Positions 26,006 through 35,479 of a stretch of 64,000 nucleotides of DNA are shown here, in pieces (positions within the stretch are counted from its first letter, which is position 1; the number at the start of each line of letters is the position of its first letter). Under the pieces are notes generated by a model that was not told the DNA's origin, did not search any database, and saw nothing but the letters and a program-made list of their open reading frames with translations. Made by a program: the position numbers and the translations under genes. The stretch comes from Planctomycetota bacterium (GTDB taxonomy: Bacteria > Planctomycetota > Planctomycetia > Gemmatales > HRBIN36). Where the stretch lies: the NCBI GenBank assembly GCA_014584395.1, contig JACTMY010000014.1:186001-250000 (forward strand), written 5' to 3'.

Positions 26006-29000
26006 TCAACTTTGCCGAAGAACGCGCTCGTAGCGGTTGGCATCAAGAAAAAAAATACCCATTTCTTTGACGGATTCCTGGGTGATTTGTTCCCAAAGCC
26101 TAGCATACCACTCGACTTGCGGACGATATCGCGAGATCAATTCACTCCGATTTCGCGGGTTGATGCGATCCGATTTGTAATCGACAATCACCCAGCCATC
26201 TTCACGCCAAAACACGAGATCGATCTGCCCTGAAAGCAAGGTTGGAAAAGATGTTTTCCCCTGGCCTTCAATCACATCACCAGACGCAACCCATTGCTGA
26301 ATAGGCACTTCAGAAAACTTCTTGGGCGATGTCATGGCAGCTTTCCAAATCTCCGACTGCGATACTTTTTCCACCATCGCAAGAGCATTTCGGAGATGTT
26401 CTTCCTCGATGTCTTCCTCCGCAGCCAGCAATTTGGCAAACACTTCCAAAGGCTCCTCGGGTTGTCGCATTTTTCTCTCGAGCAGGGCATGCAACAATGT
26501 GCCCCAGCCTAAGCCATACGGTGTTGAATCTGCCGTCGTGCCGTATGGCTCCGCTGCCTTATCCATGGAAACGGCGAAAGCTTTTACGCCCTGAATCCTG
26601 TAGGTTGCTGGGACTATTTCACTCCAGCGATGCCTGATCTCCGCTCGCCATTGCTCTGGTTCATCCGCGCTCACCTCGATACCTTCCGCGGACTCGGTGG
26701 CTGTTCGTTCAACTTTTTGCATCACCGGTCGGTCTTCCAAATCAGCCGCGAAGGCACTCCAAAAGTTTTTCTCTTGCCCCTGGCTGCGTTGTGCGATGAT
26801 CAGTTGATCCTTGGCGCGTGTGGCAGCAACATAGCGCAAACGATCTTGTTCTCTGGCTTCAAATTGCTCCGCCTCATGTCGTGCGTTATCCCAATCGGTC
26901 GGCTCGGCTAAGACCTCCCCTAATTGGTGCTTCTGTCTTGGAGCACGGATGATGAGGTAGCCCCTGGATTGCTGGCTGCGCCGATCGATATGAAACATCG
27001 GCGCATGTTCGCGATCGCCGCTGGGATCCGCCAGGAAGACGACCTTGGCTTCAAGTCCCTTGACCTGGTGCAAATTCATGATGCGCACGGCTGGGGCCAA
27101 AGGATCGGGACTGGCTTGCCACGCCAATTGGCGATCGCTCGCTTGCAACTGTTCCAAGCGTTCGATCCATTCCGCCCAGGTGAGGAGCTGATGGCGTTCC
27201 GAACGAAGCCATTCGAGCGCTTTGCCCAGACCGAAAATAGCTTGACGTTCGCCATGCAGCAGCCATTGCCGATAGGTCAGGCCGAGTTCATCCATGATGC
27301 GCGCTATGGCCGAAGCGGGAGGCAAACGCCGGGTCCACTGGAGCAACGCGCGAATCCGCTCGAAAACCTGCCCCCAATGCTGTTGATCTTCCTCTGGCAA
27401 CTCCGAAGGAATCGTGTGCAGTTCACCCCATCGTCCCCCAGCGGCCTTGAAACGGAAGAGCATCCGGTCGCTCAAGCCAAAACAGGGGCCGCGCAACATG
27501 GCCACCCAGTCGATCAACGCCCCGGGTTGCGTCAGGGCACGCAGCACGTTCAGGAGCCAGTTCAGTTCCCGCAGCATCGCCAAGGCGTTTTGTCCCGTGA
27601 GTTGATAAGGAATGTGCCGCTGGGCCAACGCCCCGGCATAAAAATTGAGCCTGGCTTTGTTCCGAGCCAAGATCATGAAATCATCCGCTTGGGAGGCCCC
27701 CTGGCTCAACCGTTCCTGAATGTCATCCGCCACGCGCTGAGCTTCGAATTGCGCCAACACATCTTGATGACTGAGTTTCTGGCCTTGATAAGCGGCGGGT
27801 AAATCATGACGCAAGACCTCGGGGTCATCTGCATCGTCCACTCGGCCCGGTTCCATGGAGCGATACATCGGGGCATAGGGCGTGCTCTCTTTGGGAAAAA
27901 CGCCGGCAAAACAGCGGTTCACCCACCGTACCAGCCCCGGTCGGGAGCGAAAGTTGGTCGTCAACGGCACGACCTGGCCGCCGGCTTGAACGATGAGCTT
28001 CTTGGCTTTTTCGTAAGTCACGATGTCGGCCCTGCGAAACCGATAGATGGATTGCTGGGGATCGCCGACCAGAAACAGCGACCCGTGCACCGGCCGCGCA
28101 CGCCACCATTCCTTGACCTTGGGATCATCGGCCGTAAGCAGGAACAACACCTCGGCTTGCAGCGGATCGGTATCCTGAAACTCATCGACCAGCAGATGCG
28201 TGTAGCGCTTGCGGTAATAGCGGCGGAGAGGTTCCTGTTGCCGCAACATCTCGGCGGTCCGCAGCAACAGGTCTTGAAAATTCAATTTTCCCTTCTGGGC
28301 GCGGACCCGGTCATATTCCTCCCTGGCCTGTTTGAGCACGCTCATCATCACGGGATAGCGATGTTGCCGCCATCGTTGCAAGGCAGGTAGAACATGTTCT
28401 GTCACCAATTGATTCCAGCGAATCATCTCAGCTTCGAGTTGTTCCTTGGAACCTAAGATTTTCTCCCATTCCTTCTTTTTCAAATCATTCCATTTCAGCT
28501 CTTTCTGGTAGTTCTGCAAATGCTCCATCACCTGGCTTGGCTGCTGCAAGTCATGCGTCGCGGCCAAACGCGGCAACTGGCGAAACAGCTTCATCAACGG
28601 GTCCTTGGGCAGGCGATCCGCGGGGAAGCTTTGGGCTAAAGTCTGCATGTGCTGCCAATAGGGCCGCAACTCCTTGAGGATCGCCTTCACATCGGGCGGC
28701 TTTACCTCAGCGCAAGGCCAGTCGTCCACGTCGGGATAGTCGGCGAACGTGACGAAGGCTTCGCGCAAATCTCCTAACTGCAATCCGATGGCGTCCAGTC
28801 GATTCAAAACGGCGTCGTCGGTGACATAGCAACGCTCCACAAACTGATCCCAAGCCTCCAAGCGGAGAGCGGCATCTTCCTCGTCATCGATCTCATCAAA
28901 CGGAACCGCCACCTTCGCCTCCAACGGACGTTCGCGCAGCAACCGGCCGCAGAAAGCATGGATCGTGCCGATGAAACAGCGGTCGCTGTCCTCGATGGCG

Positions 29001-29302
29001 CGTTGCAACCGGTTTCGCTCCGACGCACTTGAGGCCGCTTGAGCTTCCTGGACAAGAGCGGCATGAAAGCGGCCGCGGATTTCGCTCGCGGCCTTGTTCG
29101 TGAACGTCATGGCCGCCAAGGTGGACATCTCGCAAGCACCCGCCTTGAGCAAGGCCACCATCCGCCCCACCATGGACGTCGTCTTCCCCGAACCGGCGGC
29201 CGCTTCCACCATGAGGTTGGTCGACAAAGCGGTGAGAATGAGATCCCGCTCGGCTTGATCCGGTGGAATGAACGAAGCCCCTGAAGGCGGCTTACGCTTC
29301 AT
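26006..29302 (-). CDS. addA: ATP-dependent helicase-nuclease AddA-like (UvrD superfamily)
   Basis: A 1098-residue protein with UvrD/RecB-type helicase domains and a C-terminal nuclease. Walker A is AAAGSGKTTSM (residues 34-44), motif Ia follows at AMTFTNKAASEIRGR, motif II is LLVDEFQDTDPLQAE near residue 372, motif III is FLVGDPQQSIYRFRRAD, and motif VI is LRYVAATRAKDQLI. The RecB-type nuclease motif VIVDYKSDRI is near residue 1040, with an upstream acidic motif in SGQIDLVF. This is the AddA/RexA plan, longer at the helicase core and with one nuclease site. The start overlaps the end of the AddB-like gene by 11 bases, which suggests coupling of the two subunits. It processes double-strand DNA ends for recombination. 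Confidence 0.9.
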   Translation of the reverse strand: MKRKPPSGASFIPPDQAERDLILTALSTNLMVEAAAGSGKTTSMVGRMVALLKAGACEMSTLAAMTFTNKAASEIRGRFHAALVQEAQAASSASERNRLQRAIEDSDRCFIGTIHAFCGRLLRERPLEAKVAVPFDEIDDEEDAALRLEAWDQFVERCYVTDDAVLNRLDAIGLQLGDLREAFVTFADYPDVDDWPCAEVKPPDVKAILKELRPYWQHMQTLAQSFPADRLPKDPLMKLFRQLPRLAATHDLQQPSQVMEHLQNYQKELKWNDLKKKEWEKILGSKEQLEAEMIRWNQLVTEHVLPALQRWRQHRYPVMMSVLKQAREEYDRVRAQKGKLNFQDLLLRTAEMLRQQEPLRRYYRKRYTHLLVDEFQDTDPLQAEVLFLLTADDPKVKEWWRARPVHGSLFLVGDPQQSIYRFRRADIVTYEKAKKLIVQAGGQVVPLTTNFRSRPGLVRWVNRCFAGVFPKESTPYAPMYRSMEPGRVDDADDPEVLRHDLPAAYQGQKLSHQDVLAQFEAQRVADDIQERLSQGASQADDFMILARNKARLNFYAGALAQRHIPYQLTGQNALAMLRELNWLLNVLRALTQPGALIDWVAMLRGPCFGLSDRMLFRFKAAGGRWGELHTIPSELPEEDQQHWGQVFERIRALLQWTRRLPPASAIARIMDELGLTYRQWLLHGERQAIFGLGKALEWLRSERHQLLTWAEWIERLEQLQASDRQLAWQASPDPLAPAVRIMNLHQVKGLEAKVVFLADPSGDREHAPMFHIDRRSQQSRGYLIIRAPRQKHQLGEVLAEPTDWDNARHEAEQFEAREQDRLRYVAATRAKDQLIIAQRSQGQEKNFWSAFAADLEDRPVMQKVERTATESAEGIEVSADEPEQWRAEIRHRWSEIVPATYRIQGVKAFAVSMDKAAEPYGTTADSTPYGLGWGTLLHALLERKMRQPEEPLEVFAKLLAAEEDIEEEHLRNALAMVEKVSQSEIWKAAMTSPKKFSEVPIQQWVASGDVIEGQGKTSFPTLLSGQIDLVFWREDGWVIVDYKSDRINPRNRSELISRYRPQVEWYARLWEQITQESVKEMGIFFLDANRYERVLRQS

Positions 29303-32300
29303 GGCGAAGCTCCCTCATGGGTTGCAGGACTCGATTGCTGGGCTGTTCTAATTTTCGGCCGCTCGCCTCGACATCGTCCGGCAATTGGCATAGAGATTGG
29401 AACTCGCAATGTTCGCAATCTTTCGGCTGGTCCGTGGCCAGAAAGGCCCCTTCATGTATTAACCGGATCAGGCGATCCAGGATTTCCTTGGCTTCAAGCA
29501 ACTCTTCCGCTGACCAGAGCAAGCGATCGCCCTTGCCATATCGGCTGGGAAAGAAATAGCCGAAGTTCACCACGCGGGCCTGATGATCGAACAGTTTGCG
29601 CAAGGCCGCTTCCGCCATCTGAAGATACAAGGCATGCTGCAGGATCCTGCCTTTCTGAAACGTGCCCTCCTCATACCGGCTGGGGCGGCCCGTTTTATAA
29701 TCCCAAACTACAAACTCCCGGCTCTCCGAACCTCCCCTGCGGTCGATGCGGTCAATGCAGCCCCCCACGCGCAAGCGCCGGGTTTCCCGCAGCGGCAGTT
29801 CGATGGGCTCAGGGCTATCTAGCTCCCGTCCGGGTTGGGCGTGATGCAAACCCACATTGGATTCCAGAAACATCACCTCATGCGTTTGTGCCAGTTGGCA
29901 TTCTTCAATCAGAAAGAGCCGAACCGCTGCCGTCCATTCGCGTTCTTGCCTGGCTCTGGCGATGGCCGAAGCGACCGGATGCTCCTGGCTGAACTCTTGC
30001 AGAATTTCCCTCATGGTTTGTTCCATGAGCGGGCCATGCCGTTTGAGATCGAGCTTTTCTTTTCGCGCTCGCACCATGGCCAAGAATTGCTGAAAAACGC
30101 GATGCAGCAATTGGCCGGATCGATGACTGGGCAGCCATTCGGTCGGCTTCTTCTTGATGCACTCGACGGACCGTAAACCCAACCCTTTGCTGAAAAAAAA
30201 GGCGAGCGGACAACGGCCGAGAAGTTCGAGGGAATTCACTGAGAATACAAAGCCCGCCGCTGCGCCTTCGGGAAACAACTGACGGCCCAACTCTGGCACC
30301 CACCCATCATATTCCGTAAAGCGATTGCTTTGCCGCTGCTGTTCGGCCAACCAACCGGCCGCCAAGTGGGGCGTCTGTCGTGCAAACAGGGTATCCACGT
30401 TGGCCAAACGGCGGCCGATCGGCAGGCGCAGCCACCACCGCTCCTCGGCGAAGAGACATTCTTCGTTGCTTCCCGGTAGATAACCGGCCATGTTCTCACT
30501 GGGGACGCGGTCGCCTGTACCCAAGGGAAAGAGACGTTGCACGGCGAGATAGGCAGGGCTGGCAGCAAGATCGGCATCCGTGGCCATGTCCTTCATGCTG
30601 AAGCTCAGGGTGATCTTTCCTTGAAGCCCCGCCATGAACCGCTGCCAACGTTCCTTGCGGAGTTGGGCTTCATTTACCGAGGTGAGGAGTTCGGGAGAAA
30701 TGTGTTGTTTTTCGACGTCGTCCAAGAGCGGGTCTGGCGTGCTCGACCAGGCCAGCCGTTTTTCATCCATGCCCAGGAGAAAGGTGTGCGGTCGGCCGGA
30801 ATGTCCCCCCTGCTCCCAGGAGGCGGCATGCATCATCCCCGGCATCGGTCCTTGCTGATCCACCCAAATCGCCGCGGGCAACTGGGCGAGCCAATCGGCC
30901 GCTTCAAACTGGTCGAGCAATCCCATCTCCGTTAGCCAAAGTCGTTGATCCGCCACTTCAGCACGCAGTTTTTCTCGGCTGAAATTATCCAATTCGTTGC
31001 TGCCAGCCGCCCAGAGTTCCAAGAATTGATCCGCCGCCGTCAACCATTGGGCCGCGTTGGCCTGGCCAGCGGGAAGCAGACGGAGCAGTTTGGTCAACAG
31101 TTGCATTAGGGCTTGCCATGCCTGTCTCGACGTTTCGTCCTCAGGCGAGCACGCGGCCAATGCCCGATCGATTTGCGATCGATAGCGTTCGCGGCCCCAG
31201 CCAATGGGCAGTCGTTGCAATCGCTCCGCTAAGACCCAAGGCGATGCCGAGGCGCCGATCACCGCTTCGAGTTCCAATAAGCGATCAGACAGCATGGCGA
31301 CCAGGCGGGATTGATCGTAATCCTCCTTGATCCAGTCAAGCCAGGCTGACAAGGCTCGCCCTGGCCTGGAAAACATCGCTGGGAGCCCATCCGCGAAGTT
31401 GACCCACGGTCGATGACCATCTGCCAAATGCGGATCTTGTCGCGCTTGCAACTCGATCATGACCTCGTACAGCAAGGGGACATAAGTCGCTCGATCCGTA
31501 TAGAGGATTTCGACTTCATCCAGGTGAATTTTTTCCTTCAGGCAACTTCGGAAAATCTGCCGGACTTCGTTTCCTTCTCCGACGGCTTGAACGAAGCGGA
31601 CCGTCCCATCCCCCTGCAACGCTGGAGCCAACTCCGGCTGATCGAAAAAGCGCAAGCGTCTGATGTCCGAAGCAGGTTCATCATCGAATACGAGTCCCGG
31701 CTCATCTCCAGGCAGCGCAACGCGGCGATTGAGCGGCAATTGATCGAGAAGCTGCTGCGACAATCCCCACGTCGGAAATGGTTCAGGCACGAGAAAGAGC
31801 ACGTCGCCCAAAACGGCGGGTTGCTCGATAAGGCGATCGCGAGCCCAGAGAAACAGTTCGGCGTCATCGATCCACTGGCGGCGCTTCAGTTCACGCTCAT
31901 ACTCTGCCAAAAGCTGCGCCAGTTCCTTGCCTTTTTGACGATGAGCAAAGCTCTCAGGGCTGAATTCCGCCGCGGAAACGCCCGCCATGCGCAAGTCCGC
32001 CACGGTCCTGCCCAGGCTCGCTGCCAGGCCGGGCGTGTCGGCCAAGCCCGCCAGAAAGCGGTGGCCCTTTTTCCGGCTCAGGTCGCGAAAAAGTTTTTCC
32101 ACCAGGCAAGCTTGCCCCCGGGGACTGATGAGCGTTACCTCTTCCCGGCTCATCCGCGACTCCGCCAACTCAACGGCCAGCGTCTTCAATGGGCAGACCC
32201 ACAATTGCACGACGCCGCACCCCGAGCGCACCACCTGGCGCACCCATTGATCGCCGATGCGCCGGCGCGGACAGAGCAATCGTTTGGGGGTCAGCAAATG

Positions 32301-32342
32301 TTCGCGGCAGACTTCCGCCAAGGAACGGATGAAGCGGTTCAT
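29292..32342 (-). CDS. addB: AddB-like helicase-nuclease subunit
   Basis: A 1016-residue partner of the next gene. The start is set at ATG 32342 (MNRFIRSLAEVCREHL); in-frame ATGs at 32378 and 32396 exist. The N-terminal helicase region lacks an obvious Walker A, as some AddB-class proteins do. The nuclease of the PD-(D/E)XK type shows GGCIDRIDRRGG near residue 865 and VVWDYKTGRPSR near 882. Four Cys that can hold an iron-sulphur cluster are visible: one in LLGRCPLAFFF and three in CEHCEFQSLC near residue 977, the C-x2-C-x5-C pattern of AddB and Cas4 nucleases. The AddB assignment rests on these features and the AddA-like partner. Together they form a two-nuclease AddAB complex for DNA break repair. 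Confidence 0.82.
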   Translation of the reverse strand: MNRFIRSLAEVCREHLLTPKRLLCPRRRIGDQWVRQVVRSGCGVVQLWVCPLKTLAVELAESRMSREEVTLISPRGQACLVEKLFRDLSRKKGHRFLAGLADTPGLAASLGRTVADLRMAGVSAAEFSPESFAHRQKGKELAQLLAEYERELKRRQWIDDAELFLWARDRLIEQPAVLGDVLFLVPEPFPTWGLSQQLLDQLPLNRRVALPGDEPGLVFDDEPASDIRRLRFFDQPELAPALQGDGTVRFVQAVGEGNEVRQIFRSCLKEKIHLDEVEILYTDRATYVPLLYEVMIELQARQDPHLADGHRPWVNFADGLPAMFSRPGRALSAWLDWIKEDYDQSRLVAMLSDRLLELEAVIGASASPWVLAERLQRLPIGWGRERYRSQIDRALAACSPEDETSRQAWQALMQLLTKLLRLLPAGQANAAQWLTAADQFLELWAAGSNELDNFSREKLRAEVADQRLWLTEMGLLDQFEAADWLAQLPAAIWVDQQGPMPGMMHAASWEQGGHSGRPHTFLLGMDEKRLAWSSTPDPLLDDVEKQHISPELLTSVNEAQLRKERWQRFMAGLQGKITLSFSMKDMATDADLAASPAYLAVQRLFPLGTGDRVPSENMAGYLPGSNEECLFAEERWWLRLPIGRRLANVDTLFARQTPHLAAGWLAEQQRQSNRFTEYDGWVPELGRQLFPEGAAAGFVFSVNSLELLGRCPLAFFFSKGLGLRSVECIKKKPTEWLPSHRSGQLLHRVFQQFLAMVRARKEKLDLKRHGPLMEQTMREILQEFSQEHPVASAIARARQEREWTAAVRLFLIEECQLAQTHEVMFLESNVGLHHAQPGRELDSPEPIELPLRETRRLRVGGCIDRIDRRGGSESREFVVWDYKTGRPSRYEEGTFQKGRILQHALYLQMAEAALRKLFDHQARVVNFGYFFPSRYGKGDRLLWSAEELLEAKEILDRLIRLIHEGAFLATDQPKDCEHCEFQSLCQLPDDVEASGRKLEQPSNRVLQPMRELRHEA

Positions 32343-32477
32343 GCACCGATTGTACCCCTTGAAAGCGGGGATGCCCATGGCTTCTCCATCAGGCAAGTGA
32401 AGTCGCCGACTATTCCGTTGCTTTGCGGGCGCTGACCGGTAGCATGGAGAACGATCCGCTTACCCAGGAAGTGAACG

Positions 32478-33260
32478 ATGCCTGCATCCCGCCGAGTGGC
32501 ATTGTGTTTGATGGCTCACCCCGATGACTGTGAGTTCCTCGCAGCAGGAGCGTTAATCCTGTTGGCCGACCGCGGCTGGGAGATTCACATCGCCTCGGCC
32601 ACGCCAGGCGATTGCGGCACGACGCAACTCAGCCCCGAAGCCATCGCCGCGAAACGCCGCGATGAAGCCGCCATGGCCGCTTCCTTGATCGGCGCGCGGT
32701 ACCATTGCCTGGAACTTCGCGACTTGCACGTTCACTACTGCGAGGAAGCGATTCGGCGCATCTTGCAGCTCACGCGGTCCATCGCCCCAGCGCTGATCCT
32801 GACCCATGCCGTCCACGACTACATGCCCGACCATGAGGAAACAGCCAAGCTGGCCCGCACGGCTTCCATCGGCTTTTTCGTTCCCAATGCCTGCGGCGGT
32901 CCGATCACACCCGGAGTGGGCATGCCGCATCTTTACTACGCCGATCCGGTTGGCTTGACCGATCATTTCGGTCAACCCCATTCACCTCATGTGATCGTGG
33001 ACATCAGTTCCGTCTTGGACCGTAAAATGGATATGCTCAGGAAACACGAATCCCAGCGTTCCTGGTTGCAAGCGCATTATGGCACGGATGAGTACACCCA
33101 TTCCCTGCTCGAATGGAGCCATCGGCGAGGTCAAGCCATTGGCGTCCAGGCGGGCGAAGGCTTTCGGCAGCATCTCGGGTATGGCTATCCCCAGGATTGC
33201 CTCCTCAGCCGCGAATTGGGTCCGCTTGTCCACGCGGTTCAAAAAATCGCTACTCCTTGA
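32478..33260 (+). CDS. PIG-L family deacetylase
   Basis: A 260-residue zinc-dependent N-deacetylase of the LmbE/PIG-L family. The metal-binding motif is LMAHPDDCEF (residues 10-19, His and Asp-Asp), and the third ligand region is THAVHDYMPDHEETAKL near residue 115. The family removes acetyl groups from N-acetylglucosamine-type substrates. The next gene, 13 bases downstream, is NagB-like, so the pair plausibly handles amino sugars. It lies divergent from addB, sharing about 135 bases of promoter region. The exact substrate is not readable from sequence. Confidence 0.9.
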   Translation: MPASRRVALCLMAHPDDCEFLAAGALILLADRGWEIHIASATPGDCGTTQLSPEAIAAKRRDEAAMAASLIGARYHCLELRDLHVHYCEEAIRRILQLTRSIAPALILTHAVHDYMPDHEETAKLARTASIGFFVPNACGGPITPGVGMPHLYYADPVGLTDHFGQPHSPHVIVDISSVLDRKMDMLRKHESQRSWLQAHYGTDEYTHSLLEWSHRRGQAIGVQAGEGFRQHLGYGYPQDCLLSRELGPLVHAVQKIATP

Positions 33261-33273
33261 CAAGGAACTCTCC

Positions 33274-34233
33274 ATGGATTTTCTCTCCACCCGCGCCGGC
33301 GCCTACGCCAATCCCTTTTATCCCGCAGGCTGGGACTATGCCAGAATCCAGAAGATCACGGCCTTGGGCAGGGAAGCCTTTTGGGAGCGGCAATCCCATT
33401 GGCATCGCGACTTTCAACCGGTCATTTGCCAGGATGGCAGCGGCGGCGTGGAATCGATGAACGCCATGATGGGCTACGAGATCTTCCAGCAAATCCAGGA
33501 AACGGCCCAAGAACAGCGTGAACTGATCCTGATCCTTCCCGTGGGGCCCATGGGCATGTATCGCTGGGTGGTCTATTTCTGTCAGAAACACCGCGTCTCA
33601 TGCAAGCACGTTCATGGGATGAACATGGATGAATGGTCGGATCAGGAAGGGAATGCTCTGCCTTCTTCCGCACCGGGCAGTTTTCAGGGAGCAATGGAGG
33701 AAGCATTATACGGCCCGCTGCACAAGCTGACCGTGCCGAAAACCCAAAGGCTCTTCGCCACGAAAAAACTCTTGCCCCAATATCCTGAGCGGATCGCCAA
33801 ACTTCGGGAACGCGGTGCGAAAATGGTCGTGGTCTATGGGATCGGCCGGGCCTGTCACATCGCTTTCTGGGAACCACACTTTGCCGCCGAGTTTCAAGCG
33901 GTTGTGCAATGGAAACAGATTCCCTATCGGCTCGCCGCCCAGTTGCATCCGTTGACTATCGAACAAAATTCGCTTCATTCCTTCGCCAGCCGCTTAACCT
34001 TGATCCCGCTCCGAGCGAACACGATCGGGCCGGGCATCTTCACGGCAGCAGACTATGCGATAGGAGGAGCGGATGGAGCTTGCGGGCCGCTCAATTGGCA
34101 AGGGCAATCGGTTTGGATGACGCTGCGCTACGGCCCCGATCCGTGGGTGCCCAGTTCGTTCATGCCAACCCTTCCCGGCCGGCTTTTCGTCATTGACGCC
34201 CTCGCCGGCCCGCTAGTTCCCGTGGCGAATTAA
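33274..34233 (+). CDS. Glucosamine-6-phosphate deaminase/isomerase-like protein
   Basis: A 319-residue protein of the NagB/6-phosphogluconolactonase superfamily, starting at ATG 33274 after AAGGAA; an upstream frame extension overlaps the PIG-L gene and is rejected. The conserved NagB turn around the catalytic acid reads VHGMNMDEWSDQEGN (in NagB, NMDEY), and the phosphate-binding region reads VVVYGIGRACHIAFWEP, where NagB has a GIGxDGHIAFNEP motif. The Asp-Gly pair of GIGxDGH is replaced by Arg-Ala-Cys, so a deaminase activity is not certain. The PIG-L gene is adjacent, which suggests a joint role on an amino sugar or its phosphate. It may be an isomerase with changed specificity. Confidence 0.75.
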   Translation: MDFLSTRAGAYANPFYPAGWDYARIQKITALGREAFWERQSHWHRDFQPVICQDGSGGVESMNAMMGYEIFQQIQETAQEQRELILILPVGPMGMYRWVVYFCQKHRVSCKHVHGMNMDEWSDQEGNALPSSAPGSFQGAMEEALYGPLHKLTVPKTQRLFATKKLLPQYPERIAKLRERGAKMVVVYGIGRACHIAFWEPHFAAEFQAVVQWKQIPYRLAAQLHPLTIEQNSLHSFASRLTLIPLRANTIGPGIFTAADYAIGGADGACGPLNWQGQSVWMTLRYGPDPWVPSSFMPTLPGRLFVIDALAGPLVPVAN

Positions 34234-34266
34234 CAAAGCCTCATGCCACGACGCCATGAGCTTGAT

Positions 34267-34719
34267 CTAAAACTTCTTCTCCAGGACAAAGTAACCACTG
34301 CGCCGCATGCCCAGGTGCTGATAGATCGCTTGGGCGGAGTGGTTGGATTCATCCACGTATAAGCGCAAGCTGGGCACCTGCCCCGAACGCTTGGCCTCTT
34401 CCTGCACGTGTTCGAAGAGCCGACGGAATACGCCTTTGCCCCGAGCGTCCGCTCGAACATAGACGCTTTGGAACCACCAATACCAGCCGTTGTGCCAATC
34501 ACTCCATTCGTAAGTAATGCTGCATTGCCCCAGGATTTGTCCTGCCTCCTCGGCGACAAAATAGCGGCCTTTGCCAGGATCGGCCAGAAAGGCCTCCACG
34601 CCTTGGCGCAAACAGGCTTGATCCAACTCCTTGCTTTCACTTTCCCTGGCCAAGCGATCGTTGAACTCCACGATCACCTCAAGGTCGGCCCGTCGCGCTG
34701 GCCGAATGGTCACTGCCAT
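34267..34719 (-). CDS. GNAT family N-acetyltransferase
   Basis: A 150-residue acetyltransferase. The start MAVTIRPARRADLEVIVEF is a typical GNAT N-terminus. The acetyl-CoA binding loop is VRADARGKGVFRRLFEHV (the family R/Q-x-x-G-x-G/A motif), and the C-terminal strand-helix RLYVDESNHSAQAIYQHLG followed by MRRSGYFVLEK is the usual end. It lies convergent to the NagB-like gene and divergent from apt. The acceptor is not predictable. Confidence 0.92.
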   Translation of the reverse strand: MAVTIRPARRADLEVIVEFNDRLARESESKELDQACLRQGVEAFLADPGKGRYFVAEEAGQILGQCSITYEWSDWHNGWYWWFQSVYVRADARGKGVFRRLFEHVQEEAKRSGQVPSLRLYVDESNHSAQAIYQHLGMRRSGYFVLEKKF

Positions 34720-34804
34720 GTTGCGTCTCTCCCGAAGGATGTGTAAAACTCTGGCTGGCTTTAACCATACGGCTTTTCGAATGATTCCGCCATGGGAGCG
34801 TGCC

Positions 34805-35320
34805 TTGAATCTTACCGACTACATCCGCGATATCCCCGACTTTCCCAAGCCCGGCATCCTGTTCAAGGACATCACCCCCCTGCTCGCTCACCCGCGTGCT
34901 TTTCGTTCCGCCATCGATCGCCTGGCGGACCAATATCAACACCGCGCCATCGATGCGATCGCCGCCGCCGAGGCTCGCGGCTTTCTCCTGGCCGCCCCCT
35001 TGGCCTTGCAACTCGACAAGCCGCTCATCCCGCTGCGCAAGCCTGGGAAACTGCCCTATCGCACCTTGACGCATAAATACGAATTGGAATATGGCTCCGC
35101 CGAGCTGCAAATGCACATGGACAGCATCAAGCATGGGGCCCACGTGTTGCTCGTCGACGACGTGCTCGCCACGGGGGGAACCATGCAGGCGGGCTGCAGG
35201 CTGGTTGAACAGGCGGAGGGCCACGTGGCCGGCTGCGCTTTTCTCATTGAACTGGCCTTTTTGAAGGGACGGGAAAAGCTGGCCCCGTTTGAAGTGTTCA
35301 GTCTGATCCGATATGACTAG
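34805..35320 (+). CDS. apt: Adenine phosphoribosyltransferase
   Basis: A 171-residue purine salvage enzyme that makes AMP from adenine and PRPP. The most plausible start is TTG 34805, which gives LNLTDYIRDIPDFPKPGILF, the usual first residues, with GGGAG at 34794-34798; ATG 34781 and 34631 are also in frame. The conserved AEARGF (seen as AAEARGFLLAAP) and the PRPP loop VLLVDDVLATGGTM are complete. Length is exactly that of the family. A short hairpin covers the stop codon. Confidence 0.95.
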   Translation: MNLTDYIRDIPDFPKPGILFKDITPLLAHPRAFRSAIDRLADQYQHRAIDAIAAAEARGFLLAAPLALQLDKPLIPLRKPGKLPYRTLTHKYELEYGSAELQMHMDSIKHGAHVLLVDDVLATGGTMQAGCRLVEQAEGHVAGCAFLIELAFLKGREKLAPFEVFSLIRYD

Positions 35321-35336
35321 CGTTCAAAGCTAGTCA
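35314..35336 (+). terminator. Hairpin covering the apt stop codon
   Basis: TGACTAGC (35314-35321) and GCTAGTCA (35329-35336) form an 8-bp perfect stem with a 7-base loop. The stop codon lies inside the left arm. There is no T-run, so it may only weakly terminate. Confidence 0.35.
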
Positions 35337-35479
35337 ATCCGATGGTTAAAGTTTGCCCAACCCTTACAGCTCACCAGGGAGTCATAAGGCCAAGGTTTTT
35401 TTCCTTGCGTCAGTAGCCGAGTCAGCCGATGCAAGAGGTGGTGACCTAGCTTCATCCACTTCCGTCGGGCGGTTTTGAC

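Noticed and set aside
25708..26106. Two small minus-strand frames between the polysaccharide operon and addA
   Set aside because: No motif, ordinary length for chance frames; one overlaps the end of addA.
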